Source of the DNA: Perspicuibacillus lycopersici
GTDB taxonomy: Bacteria > Bacillota > Bacilli > Bacillales > Caldibacillaceae
Direction: 5' to 3'
DNA: 64,000 nucleotides
NCBI RefSeq assembly: GCF_025660475.1
Contig: NZ_JAOUSF010000002.1
Span: 62,001 to 126,000, forward strand
Within the stretch, counting starts at the first letter, position 1. Every line of letters starts with the position of its first letter. The notes beneath the pieces are model-generated. The model made no database searches and was not told the DNA's origin. It worked only from the letters and a program-made list of their open reading frames with translations. The position numbers and the translations under genes are program-made. Shown here in pieces: positions 57,468 through 64,000 of this stretch.

Positions 57468-57485
57468 TGAATGAATACTCATTCA
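57468..57485. promoter_or_regulatory. FadR operator of the fad operon
   Basis: TGAATGAATACTCATTCA fits the B. subtilis FadR consensus TGAATGAMTANTCATTCA with no mismatch. FadR (YsiA, TetR family) represses beta-oxidation genes and is released by long-chain acyl-CoA. Confidence 0.93.
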
Positions 57486-57584
57486 TTTTATTGTCAAAAA
57501 AAATAGCGCTTATCATTTTGCTTATTTTTACTATATATAAATTTATATAGTTTCGCAATATATAAGTATGCTATTTATTAAATT

Positions 57585-57770
57585 TTTTCATTCAGCTGTT
57601 TCAGGTAGTATGTTGCTATTTGTGAGAACCCGCAGACTGCTTACACTTTGCTTTCTCAAGATTTAGCTTAACGCATAGTGCTAGCGAACTTCCACTTTCC
57701 AGGAAGTGCGCATGTATACAGTCTGCTCAGCAGTTCATAAAATATTACTCATCACGATACAAAATAACAT
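57585..57770 (-). repeat. Dispersed repeat, copy C (inverted)
   Basis: On the minus strand: TTATTTTG...ATTTTATGA, CTGAGCAGACTGTATACA, a variable centre, TGTAAGCAGTCTGC, then AGCAACATACTACCTGAAACAGC. Inner arms GCAGACTGTATACA and TGTAAGCAGTCTGC pair with two mismatches. The end block matches AGCAACAATCTATACAAAAACAGC of copy B. It fills most of the gap between fadN and the proline dehydrogenase gene. Confidence 0.65.
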
Positions 57771-57776
57771 GCCAGT

Positions 57777-58694
57777 TTATTTTTTAAAAATACCTTTTAA
57801 TACAAAGGCTACATTTGCTGGACGTTCTGCTAATCGACGCATAAAATAACCATACCAATCGGTTCCAAATGGGACATATACTCTCATTTTATATCCTTCA
57901 TTAACTAATTCGATTGGTCGTTCTGGTCGAATACCATAAAGCATTTGGAATTCAAATTGATCCCTTGAAATTCCCTTTTCCTTTATAAATTGCTTCGTAA
58001 ACTCGATAATGGCGTCATCATGTGTCGCAATAGCTGTATAATTCCCATTTTCCAAATGCATTGCAATTAGCTTTTTATAATTTTCATCGACATCCTTTTT
58101 TAATGGAAAGGCAACCTCAGGAGACTCCTTATAGGCACCTTTTACTAAGCGAAGGTTTGGCTTTAATAGCTTTAGATCATTAATATCCTTTTCAGTACGG
58201 TATAAGTATGCTTGTAGTACTGTCCCGATATTTTCATATTTACTCTTTAATTCTTTAAAAATGGTAAGTGTTTTTTCACAACGATTGTAGTCCTCCATAT
58301 CAATCGTGACAAATACATTATTTTCAGTCGCTTTTTGCAGAATTCGCTCCATATTGTTCATCACAACTTGATCAGATATATCTAATCCCATCGAAGTTAA
58401 TTTTAATGAAACCTGGGCATCTAATTTCTCGCTACCGATTGCCCCAATAGCATCAATACAGCGATCTGCCATTTCGTTTGCTTCCTGTTCATTATCAACG
58501 AATTCCCCTAAATAATCGACTGTTACTGCTAATCCTTTATTGTTTAGTTCTTTAATCTTTTTTACTGCTTGCTCGGTTGTTTCCCCTGCAACAAACCGCG
58601 AAGCACCAAAATGTAAGCCATATTTTCTTGCGAGTTTTGTCAAAAATTTATTTTTTGACAAAAATAAAAAAAAGTTTCTCATCAAGTTCTCCAT
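57777..58694 (-). CDS. fadM: Proline dehydrogenase (FadM/YusM-type)
   Basis: 305 aa TIM-barrel flavoenzyme that oxidises proline to pyrroline-5-carboxylate. PRODH marks: VTVDYLGEFVDNEQEA, LRLVKGAYKESPEVAFP, FQMLYGIRPE and YVPFGTDWYGYFMRRLAERPANV. Located next to the fad operon exactly as B. subtilis fadM (yusM). ATG 58694 with AGGGGG upstream. Confidence 0.92.
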   Translation of the reverse strand: MENLMRNFFLFLSKNKFLTKLARKYGLHFGASRFVAGETTEQAVKKIKELNNKGLAVTVDYLGEFVDNEQEANEMADRCIDAIGAIGSEKLDAQVSLKLTSMGLDISDQVVMNNMERILQKATENNVFVTIDMEDYNRCEKTLTIFKELKSKYENIGTVLQAYLYRTEKDINDLKLLKPNLRLVKGAYKESPEVAFPLKKDVDENYKKLIAMHLENGNYTAIATHDDAIIEFTKQFIKEKGISRDQFEFQMLYGIRPERPIELVNEGYKMRVYVPFGTDWYGYFMRRLAERPANVAFVLKGIFKK

Positions 58695-58974
58695 TTTATT
58701 TTCCCCCTGCAATATGTATACCTTCTATGTTTTCTGTATTGTATTACTTCCGCTTATCGAAAATAATAAATAAACCAAAAATTCATTTACTAATATATTA
58801 ACACGATTCCTAGCTTTCTGAATATAAAAAAGTATTTGCTTAGAATAATTTTTCCAATAGATAAGATAGCAATTTAAAAATGGAGAAAAGATTATACATA
58901 GGGAGAATAGAATGTGGAAAGATATAGTTGAATAATTGTTATTACTCATGGCTAACAAAATAGGGAGGATTTCT

Positions 58975-59253
58975 ATGCAACAACAGCAAAACATGAATCA
59001 AACCAATCAACCAATTATGCCCGAGCCACCGAACATTGTAACCGAAAAGGATTCACTATATTTAACCGATATGCTTTCTTGGAATTTACTTGCGATGAAA
59101 AAAGCATATTTTTTTGCAAATCAATGCCAAGACCCCGAAATAAAAGCTGCAATTAATAAAGCGGGGCAGATGCATCAAAAGCATTACCAAAAAATATTAT
59201 CCCATCTTCATACAGGTGGGCAAAATCAACCTACAAATACGATGAATCACTAA
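58975..59253 (+). CDS. yusN: Spore coat protein, YusN-like
   Basis: 92 aa, Gln/Asn-rich start (MQQQQNMNQTNQP), then EKDSLYLTDMLSWNLLAMKKAYFFANQCQDPEI, the CotF-type helical-bundle pattern. ATG 58975 with AGGGAGG upstream. 32 bp before a second coat gene. Confidence 0.85.
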   Translation: MQQQQNMNQTNQPIMPEPPNIVTEKDSLYLTDMLSWNLLAMKKAYFFANQCQDPEIKAAINKAGQMHQKHYQKILSHLHTGGQNQPTNTMNH

Positions 59254-59285
59254 CATTACATAACGTTTTTAAGGAGGGTATTCAT

Positions 59286-59624
59286 ATGACGCAGCAAAAT
59301 AAAATTCAAAATCCCGCAATGCAAATTCCAAAATCCCCAGCGATGAATGATCGAGATTTTATCAATGACATGCTAGCGACAGAAAAATATATGACAGCAT
59401 CCTACAGCACCGCTTTAAATGAGGCTAGCCATCACTCCTTATACGAGGATGTTTTGACGATTTTTAATGAAACACAAAATTGTCAACGTGAGCTTTTTAA
59501 TACAATGTTTAAAAAAGGCTGGTATGGTTTTGCACCTGCAGAGCAACAAAAATTACAAAAATCGTATCAGCAGTTCCAAGGCTATAGTAATCAATTTCCA
59601 TATCCAAACGGTCAAATCCAATAA
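59286..59624 (+). CDS. CotF family spore coat protein
   Basis: 112 aa. MNDRDFINDMLATEKYMTASYSTALNEASHHSLYEDVLTIFNETQNCQRELFNTMFKKGWY is the CotF domain; a Gln/Pro-rich tail follows. ATG with AAGGAGG upstream. With yusN it forms a coat operon of two diverged members of one family. Confidence 0.9.
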   Translation: MTQQNKIQNPAMQIPKSPAMNDRDFINDMLATEKYMTASYSTALNEASHHSLYEDVLTIFNETQNCQRELFNTMFKKGWYGFAPAEQQKLQKSYQQFQGYSNQFPYPNGQIQ

Positions 59625-59636
59625 TTTTTCCTTAAT

Positions 59637-59694
59637 AAAAAAGCTCCCATTGAAGACTAACGGTAATTCGGAAGTCTGTAATAAAGGGAGCTTT
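59637..59694. terminator. Bidirectional terminator coat genes/chrA
   Basis: AAAGCTCCC/GGGAGCTTT with an inner GAAGACT/AGTC-type stem, between convergent genes. Confidence 0.75.
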
Positions 59695-59696
59695 CA

Positions 59697-60878
59697 TTAT
59701 AGGGCGAATTGCCCGATAAGTGCGGTAAGTAACACTACGATACCGGGTGGAAGTTTCCAAAAAACTAGCATAGCATAGGAAAATAGCGCAATGGAAAATT
59801 CTATAGGTCCAATAATTGCCGAGGTGAATACTGGATCATATAATGCAGCTAAAAGTAATCCTACAACCGTAGCATTTACACCAGTTAGCGCCGCCCGAAA
59901 AATCATATTATTTCGAATCCCATTCCAAAAGGGCAATACACCAACAACTAATAAAAAGGACGGAAAGAACATAGCAATCGTTGCAACAATACCTCCAGAT
60001 ATTCCTCCTGCGATAGTGCCAATATAGGAGGCAAAGGTGAATAGTGGACCTGGCACTGCTTGTGCCGCTCCATAGCCTGTTATAAATGATTCCGCAGTTA
60101 TCCAGCCAGTAGATACTACTTCTTTTTCTAGCAGGGGCAATACAACATGTCCACCACCATACACAATCGAGCCAACACGATAAAACACATCTATTAAACC
60201 AAGGTGAAAATTCGGGACAAAGCGGTAAATTATTGGTATTCCAATTAATAATAGGAAAAAGAGTATCAAGCTACTTGCTCCTAGCTTTTTCCCAAATACT
60301 AATGTAATAGGTTTACTTTCCTCGAGCACCTGTGTGCGAAATAGGCAAAGCCCGATAATTGCACCGATTAAAATGACGACTAATTGAATCCAGGCGAATG
60401 GAAATACAAAAATAATAATAGCGGATAAAAAGGCAATCGAAATTCGAATGTGATCTGGTGTCAATGATTTTCCCATATTATATAAGGCATGGGCAACCAC
60501 TGCCACTGCAACAATTTTTAAGCCTTGAATCCAACCTGGAACATCGGATCCATTAAAGCTTTGTATAATAGTAGCAAATAGTATTAGTGCAATAACAGAA
60601 GGCAAAGTAAAACCTAACCAAGAAATGACTCCGCCTAATAAACCACCTCGAAGCATTCCGATAGAAATACCTACTTGACTACTTGCAGGACCTGGTAGGA
60701 ATTGGCACAATGCGATTAAATCTGCATAAGCACGGTCATCTAACCATTTGCGCTTACGGACATACTCTTGTTGAAAGTAGCCAAGATGTGCTATAGGACC
60801 ACCAAACGATGTAATCCCTAGCCGCAAAGAAACAATAAATATTTCCAGCAACTGCATTCTTTTAATTTTCTCCTTCAT
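59697..60878 (-). CDS. chrA: Chromate transporter ChrA (CHR family, two-domain)
   Basis: 393 aa with two homologous halves. First half: GITSFGGPIAHLGYFQQEYVRKRKWL and the CQFLPGPASSQVG motif; second half: GGGHVVLPLLEKEVV and GYGAAQAVPGPLFTFASYIG. CHR proteins export chromate; many Bacillaceae members have no proven substrate. ATG 60878 with GGAGG upstream. Confidence 0.93.
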   Translation of the reverse strand: MKEKIKRMQLLEIFIVSLRLGITSFGGPIAHLGYFQQEYVRKRKWLDDRAYADLIALCQFLPGPASSQVGISIGMLRGGLLGGVISWLGFTLPSVIALILFATIIQSFNGSDVPGWIQGLKIVAVAVVAHALYNMGKSLTPDHIRISIAFLSAIIIFVFPFAWIQLVVILIGAIIGLCLFRTQVLEESKPITLVFGKKLGASSLILFFLLLIGIPIIYRFVPNFHLGLIDVFYRVGSIVYGGGHVVLPLLEKEVVSTGWITAESFITGYGAAQAVPGPLFTFASYIGTIAGGISGGIVATIAMFFPSFLLVVGVLPFWNGIRNNMIFRAALTGVNATVVGLLLAALYDPVFTSAIIGPIEFSIALFSYAMLVFWKLPPGIVVLLTALIGQFAL

Positions 60879-61298
60879 TTATAGCCTCCTTTTTTTATTT
60901 TACGATTGGAAAATGGTTTGATTTCTTTTCACAGTATTTTTTTTCAAAAGCCAACGTTTCTACTTGGAATATACTATTATAAATAACTACTTTTACAGAC
61001 GTATTACTTGATTATAAAGATTTTGTAAATTCGCAATAGATACTAATCACTTTTCACCAACCAATCATTTTTGCTCACATGGGAGACAAAAATATCGCGA
61101 TAACTGATTTATTACTCACAATTTCCCTCTGCACCATGCTATAATTTTAATTAAAGAACATTCAAAACTTTCCAGGACACAGGCTATAGGGATTCCATCC
61201 ATTCGTTCATTCCCACTAGTGTCTATATGGTTTTCATAAGGTTATAATAAAACATACATACAAGCCAAGTAGTTATAATCTAGAAAGGGGATTCGCAC
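60879..61298. other. Gene-free stretch between chrA and the AI-2E permease
   Basis: 420 bp, AT-rich, no frame with a ribosome binding site. An extended -10 element, TGCTATAAT near 61138, may be a plus-strand promoter with a ~150-nt leader; no riboswitch fold was recognised. Confidence 0.35.
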
Positions 61299-62411
61299 TT
61301 GAAGCAATCAAAATTGCAATATTGGACATTACAAATTTTATTGATAGTAGGAATCATTTTTATTTGCACAAAAATATCCTTTTTATTTGAGCCGGTTTTC
61401 ATTTTTGCGTCTACATTATTTTTTCCAATCTTGATTTCCGGGTTTCTCTTCTTTATTTTCAATCCAATGGTTACCTTTGCTAGTAAGTATAAAGTTCCTC
61501 GCCCACTCGGAATTTTACTGATATACGTTTTATTTATTGGATTAATTATCGTGATTTTTGCTACGGCAGGGCCAGTTATTACGAATCAGGTAACTGAATT
61601 AGTGAAAAATATTCCTGGATATATCGATGATGCCGAAGGATTTATTAATGATTTTTCGAAGTCTTCTACATTCGAATGGATACAAAATCAGGACTACGTT
61701 GACCTTGAGGAATTAGGTGATTCCATTGCCACCTATTTATCTGACTTACCAAAAGCGATATCTAGTAGTGTATCTAGTATTGTTAGCGTCATTACAAATG
61801 TTGCATTAACTGCCGTTACCGTCCCATTTTTATTATTTTATATGTTAAAGGATGGCCATAAAATGCCTGGTGCCATCGTTCGTTTCTTACCTACCTCCTT
61901 GCGAGATGAAGGCTTAATTATTTTAAAAGATACGACAAAAACATTATCTGCCTATATTCAAGGACAAATGATTGTATCTTTATGTGTTGGGACATTATCG
62001 TTTATCGGATATTTAATTATTGGCTTACCATATGCATTAATTTTGGCCTTAGTTGTAGCAGTAACGAATATTATTCCATATGTCGGTCCATTTTTAGGGG
62101 CTGCTCCAGCAGTTATTGTTGCCTTATTCGTATCACCTATGACTGCCTTATTTACGATAATTGTTGCGATCATTGCCCAGCAGGTAGAAAGTAATGTAAT
62201 TTCACCATTAGTAATTGGTAAATCTTTAGATACCCACCCTGCTACGATTATTATTGTTTTACTTGTTGCAGGAAATTTAGCTGGTGTCATTGGGATGATA
62301 TTAGCAGTTCCTGTGTATGCCGTAACAAAAACATTCGTTTTAAATATTGTTCGCTTGATTCGCCTGCAAAGAAAGCATAAAAAAGAGAAGCTACCTCCAA
62401 GTGTGGTTTAA
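61299..62411 (+). CDS. AI-2E family transporter (UPF0118)
   Basis: 370 aa with about eight membrane helices and the family's conserved PxxP-like region near the end (NIIPYVGPFLGAAPAVIVAL) and VESNVISPLVIGKSLDTHPATIII. Members include TqsA and YueF/YdbI; several are Na+/H+ antiporters, so AI-2 export is only one possibility. TTG start at 61299 with AAAGGGG upstream. Confidence 0.9.
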   Translation: MKQSKLQYWTLQILLIVGIIFICTKISFLFEPVFIFASTLFFPILISGFLFFIFNPMVTFASKYKVPRPLGILLIYVLFIGLIIVIFATAGPVITNQVTELVKNIPGYIDDAEGFINDFSKSSTFEWIQNQDYVDLEELGDSIATYLSDLPKAISSSVSSIVSVITNVALTAVTVPFLLFYMLKDGHKMPGAIVRFLPTSLRDEGLIILKDTTKTLSAYIQGQMIVSLCVGTLSFIGYLIIGLPYALILALVVAVTNIIPYVGPFLGAAPAVIVALFVSPMTALFTIIVAIIAQQVESNVISPLVIGKSLDTHPATIIIVLLVAGNLAGVIGMILAVPVYAVTKTFVLNIVRLIRLQRKHKKEKLPPSVV

Positions 62412-62419
62412 AAAAAGGT

Positions 62420-62467
62420 AAGACAAAACTTTCACCGCAAAAAGGGTGAAAGTTATTGTTTTGTCTT
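62420..62467 (+). terminator. Terminator of the AI-2E permease gene
   Basis: AAGACAAAACTTTCACC pairs with GGTGAAAGTT(ATTG)TTTTGTCTT, directly after the stop codon. Confidence 0.8.
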
Positions 62468-62647
62468 TGCATGCTAAAATGGATATGGATGAGCGTCAAA
62501 ATATCTTTTCTAGCAGAATATTTGTATAATAAAAGAAAGCTGTTTTCGTATAGATTGTTGCTATTTGTAATAAAAACAATATCATGGAATAACAACAATC
62601 CTTTAGAAAAGAGCCTTAAAGAAAAATGCGTTTGGGGTGTATTCATC

Positions 62648-62902
62648 TTGGGCCTTTTTACAAAGAAAAAGCAAACAATAAAAGTGGAGTTTTGTACGAA
62701 TAATTTTGATCGCTTTTATAATGACGATGCATTGGATGAATTAGAAGAATTTATAGATAAACATAGTATCAAGTTTCGGGAAATGGATTGTTTAAGCTTT
62801 TGTGATGAATGCGAGTGTTCCCCCTATGCATTAATTAATCATAAATTTATTGATGCAAACACACCGGAGGAATTACTGAAAAAGCTAAAAGAACAATTAT
62901 AA
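62648..62902 (+). CDS. DUF1450 family protein (YuzB-like)
   Basis: 84 aa. IKVEFCTNN near the start and MDCLSFCDECECSPYALINHKFIDANTPEELLKKL fit DUF1450, a thioredoxin-like small protein with a C-terminal Cys cluster (CxxCxECxC). Function unknown; a redox or metal role is plausible. TTG at 62648 with GGGGTG 8 bp upstream is preferred; a longer frame from 62456 starts inside the preceding terminator. Confidence 0.78.
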   Translation: MGLFTKKKQTIKVEFCTNNFDRFYNDDALDELEEFIDKHSIKFREMDCLSFCDECECSPYALINHKFIDANTPEELLKKLKEQL

Positions 62903-62907
62903 TCGAT

Positions 62908-62943
62908 AAAAAAGACTTGCCATTTCACTCGGCAAGTCTTTCT
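62908..62943. terminator. Bidirectional terminator
   Basis: AAAGACTTGCC-loop-GGCAAGTCTTT between convergent genes. Confidence 0.92.
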
Positions 62944-62944
62944 A

Positions 62945-63409
62945 TTAATTTTTCAATTCCTTTGGAGCTGCTTGTGCGTGACGTCCCAACCGTTCTTCCT
63001 CTTGTAAAAACTTCACGAATTGCTCCATCGCTACCATTGGAGTTATTTTTATCTTATGGATATATTGATTTTTTCTGTCCTCGGGAACGAAACGACTCTT
63101 TTTAATTCTACCAACAATATAACGAATTCCTATTTTTTCAATTTCTTTTTTGTTGAGCTTCGTTTCTTTTAATAAAGATAAGCCAATTGCTCCGATAATT
63201 GCATAGATCACTAACATGACATAAATATTTGTTGCTCTTTCCGTAAAGAACAACAAATAAATGATATTAAAAATGGAAATCCCAATAAGTGGAAATGTCC
63301 AAAACATGTATTTTGATGTTTTCTTCGCCAAAGGTAATATTAAGCGTTGGATGGCTTCCAATTCTTTTTTTATACTTTCTGGAAAACTACCTGTAATAAA
63401 GTTATCCAT
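62945..63409 (-). CDS. Two-helix membrane protein (DUF5392/YwnF-like)
   Basis: 154 aa. Two membrane helices (about residues 40-58 and 66-84) joined by a short TERATN loop, flanked by cytosolic charged regions; ends with MEQFVKFLQEEERLGRHAQ. I believe it belongs to the YwnF/DUF5392 family, with moderate certainty; the function of that family is unknown. ATG 63409 with AAAGG 9 bp upstream. It is the first gene downstream of a yybP-ykoY riboswitch (63567-63692), with about 160 nt between the riboswitch terminator and the start codon, and no other gene between. Confidence 0.7.
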   Translation of the reverse strand: MDNFITGSFPESIKKELEAIQRLILPLAKKTSKYMFWTFPLIGISIFNIIYLLFFTERATNIYVMLVIYAIIGAIGLSLLKETKLNKKEIEKIGIRYIVGRIKKSRFVPEDRKNQYIHKIKITPMVAMEQFVKFLQEEERLGRHAQAAPKELKN

Positions 63410-63566
63410 ATCAATCATCCTTTACCATTTATTCATTCCCATGAAAGACTGCAACTTGCACTATAATCGTACGCCTTTTTTCTGCTATTTAAACCTGATA
63501 TTGTTAATTATCTATGAAAGTTGGCAAGAAAATGTTTTTATTAGGTAGTGTGCTTGCTAATTTAAA

Positions 63567-63692
63567 ACAAAAAAGACCTACCTAACATATGCAGGTAAGG
63601 TCTGGCTAACAACGTCCGTTGCCACTAAAGCCGAGAGCTACAGCTCTGTAATGACGACTTTAATGTTAAAGCTACTCCCCTTAAGGAATGGC
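63567..63692 (-). promoter_or_regulatory. yybP-ykoY manganese riboswitch with terminator
   Basis: Minus strand AAGGGGAGTAGC, GTCGTCATTAC, GGCAACGG and CAGACCTTACC follow in the order of the yybP-ykoY family. The expression platform AGACCT-T-ACCT/AGGTAGGTCT with TTTTTT occupies 63567-63603. Mn2+ binding normally disrupts the terminator and switches on Mn efflux or related genes. Expressed from a clear promoter at 63708-63736. Confidence 0.93.
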
Positions 63693-63707
63693 TATTTAAT
63701 TACTTTC

Positions 63708-63736
63708 ATGATACAAAAAATAGCAGTCAATGTCAA
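63708..63736 (-). promoter_or_regulatory. Promoter of the Mn riboswitch RNA
   Basis: Minus strand TTGACA, 17-bp spacer, TATCAT; start near 63701, about 10 bp before the aptamer. Confidence 0.8.
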
Positions 63737-63754
63737 AACATATGCATATAAAAC

Positions 63755-63791
63755 AAAACTATCCTAGTTATCATCATTCTAGGATAGTTTT
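63755..63791 (-). terminator. Terminator of the ABC-2 permease gene
   Basis: AAAACTATCCTAG/CTAGGATAGTTTT, perfect 13-bp stem with T-rich flanks, 22 bp after the stop at 63813. Confidence 0.9.
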
Positions 63792-63812
63792 TACAATACA
63801 AACCTTTCCTTC

Positions 63813-64000
63813 CTAATTCGATCGAATTTCTTGTTTCATAAATAAAAGATAGGCGATGGCAAAGCAAATTAATGTAGCTGCGATTACCCCTGTAAGCTGA
63901 GGCCATATTAGTAAAATACTTTGATCTAAAGGTAATGGACTAACGACTGCTCCAGCAGTTTGCTCCGTTGTTAACGGTCCTAAGCTTCGTACCGTTGGAG
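63813..64000 (-). CDS. ABC-2 type transporter permease, C-terminal end (partial)
   Basis: The last 62 residues of a gene that starts outside the window. The end has one membrane helix (LLIWPQLTGVIAATLICFAIAYLLFM) and the charged tail KQEIRSN, the usual last segment of ABC-2 permeases in Bacillaceae (IWPQL...FMRQEIR pattern). The substrate cannot be told. Confidence 0.7.
   Translation of the reverse strand, partial: PTVRSLGPLTTEQTAGAVVSPLPLDQSILLIWPQLTGVIAATLICFAIAYLLFMKQEIRSN

Noticed and set aside
62456-62647. N-terminal extension of the DUF1450 protein
   Set aside because: The extension begins within the terminator of the preceding gene and adds residues foreign to the family; a TTG with a good ribosome binding site lies at 62648.

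Overview
The window is a 64 kb chromosomal segment from a low-GC, endospore-forming Firmicute of the family Bacillaceae. Gene order matches several Bacillus subtilis neighbourhoods (pepA/yuiE-yuiC-yuiB-yuiA-yumB-yumC-yutM-yutJ-yuzD-yutI, yutH-yutG-yutF-yutE-yutD-lytH, yunB-yunC-yunD-yunF, sufCDSUB, metNIQ-yusD-yusE-yusF-gcvH-yusI-fadE-fadA-fadN-fadM-yusN). Sporulation genes (prkA, yhbH, yunB, yutH, yusN and a CotF-like gene) confirm a spore former. Genus cannot be fixed from sequence alone; an Oceanobacillus/Virgibacillus/Lysinibacillus-type relative is plausible.

Layout. 1-9.4 kb: truncated MFS transporter with an attenuator-like leader, yhbH, a lone PTS EIIA, small membrane proteins, prkA, an NfrA-type nitroreductase, trmL, an amidase-fold protein and queG. 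9.4-12.4 kb: a dispersed repeat, tRNA-Gly and a pair of zinc-ribbon membrane proteins. 12.5-23 kb: pepA-yuiCBA, an unusual 28-copy tandem array of a 52-bp unit (16.0-17.4 kb), then the redox and Fe-S genes yumB, yumC, yutM, yutJ, yuzD and yutI. 23-29 kb: a 2-hydroxyacid dehydrogenase, the yut cluster and the peptidase lytH. 29.6-34.2 kb: a complete branched-chain amino-acid ABC operon (livKHMGF) lying between lytH and yunB. 34-40 kb: yunB-C-D-F and the serine genes serC-serA. 40.5-45.7 kb: suf Fe-S operon. 46.3-49.1 kb: metNIQ under a SAM riboswitch. 49-60 kb: yusD/E/F, gcvH, yusI, the fatty-acid beta-oxidation operon fadN-fadA-fadE with a FadR operator, a proline dehydrogenase and spore coat genes. 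60-64 kb: chromate transporter, AI-2E family permease, a DUF1450 protein, a small membrane protein behind a manganese (yybP-ykoY) riboswitch, and the end of an ABC-2 permease gene.

Most of the window is ordinary chromosomal backbone. The best candidates for something new are the 52-bp array between yuiA and yumB, with a conserved small hairpin and a pyrimidine tract in every unit; the Mn riboswitch in front of a DUF5392-like membrane protein instead of a known Mn exporter; a tandem pair of Rex-like sites upstream of the type II NADH dehydrogenase yumB; and a terminator placed in the short 5' leader of the MFS gene. No CRISPR, prophage, integrase or insertion sequence with a transposase was found.
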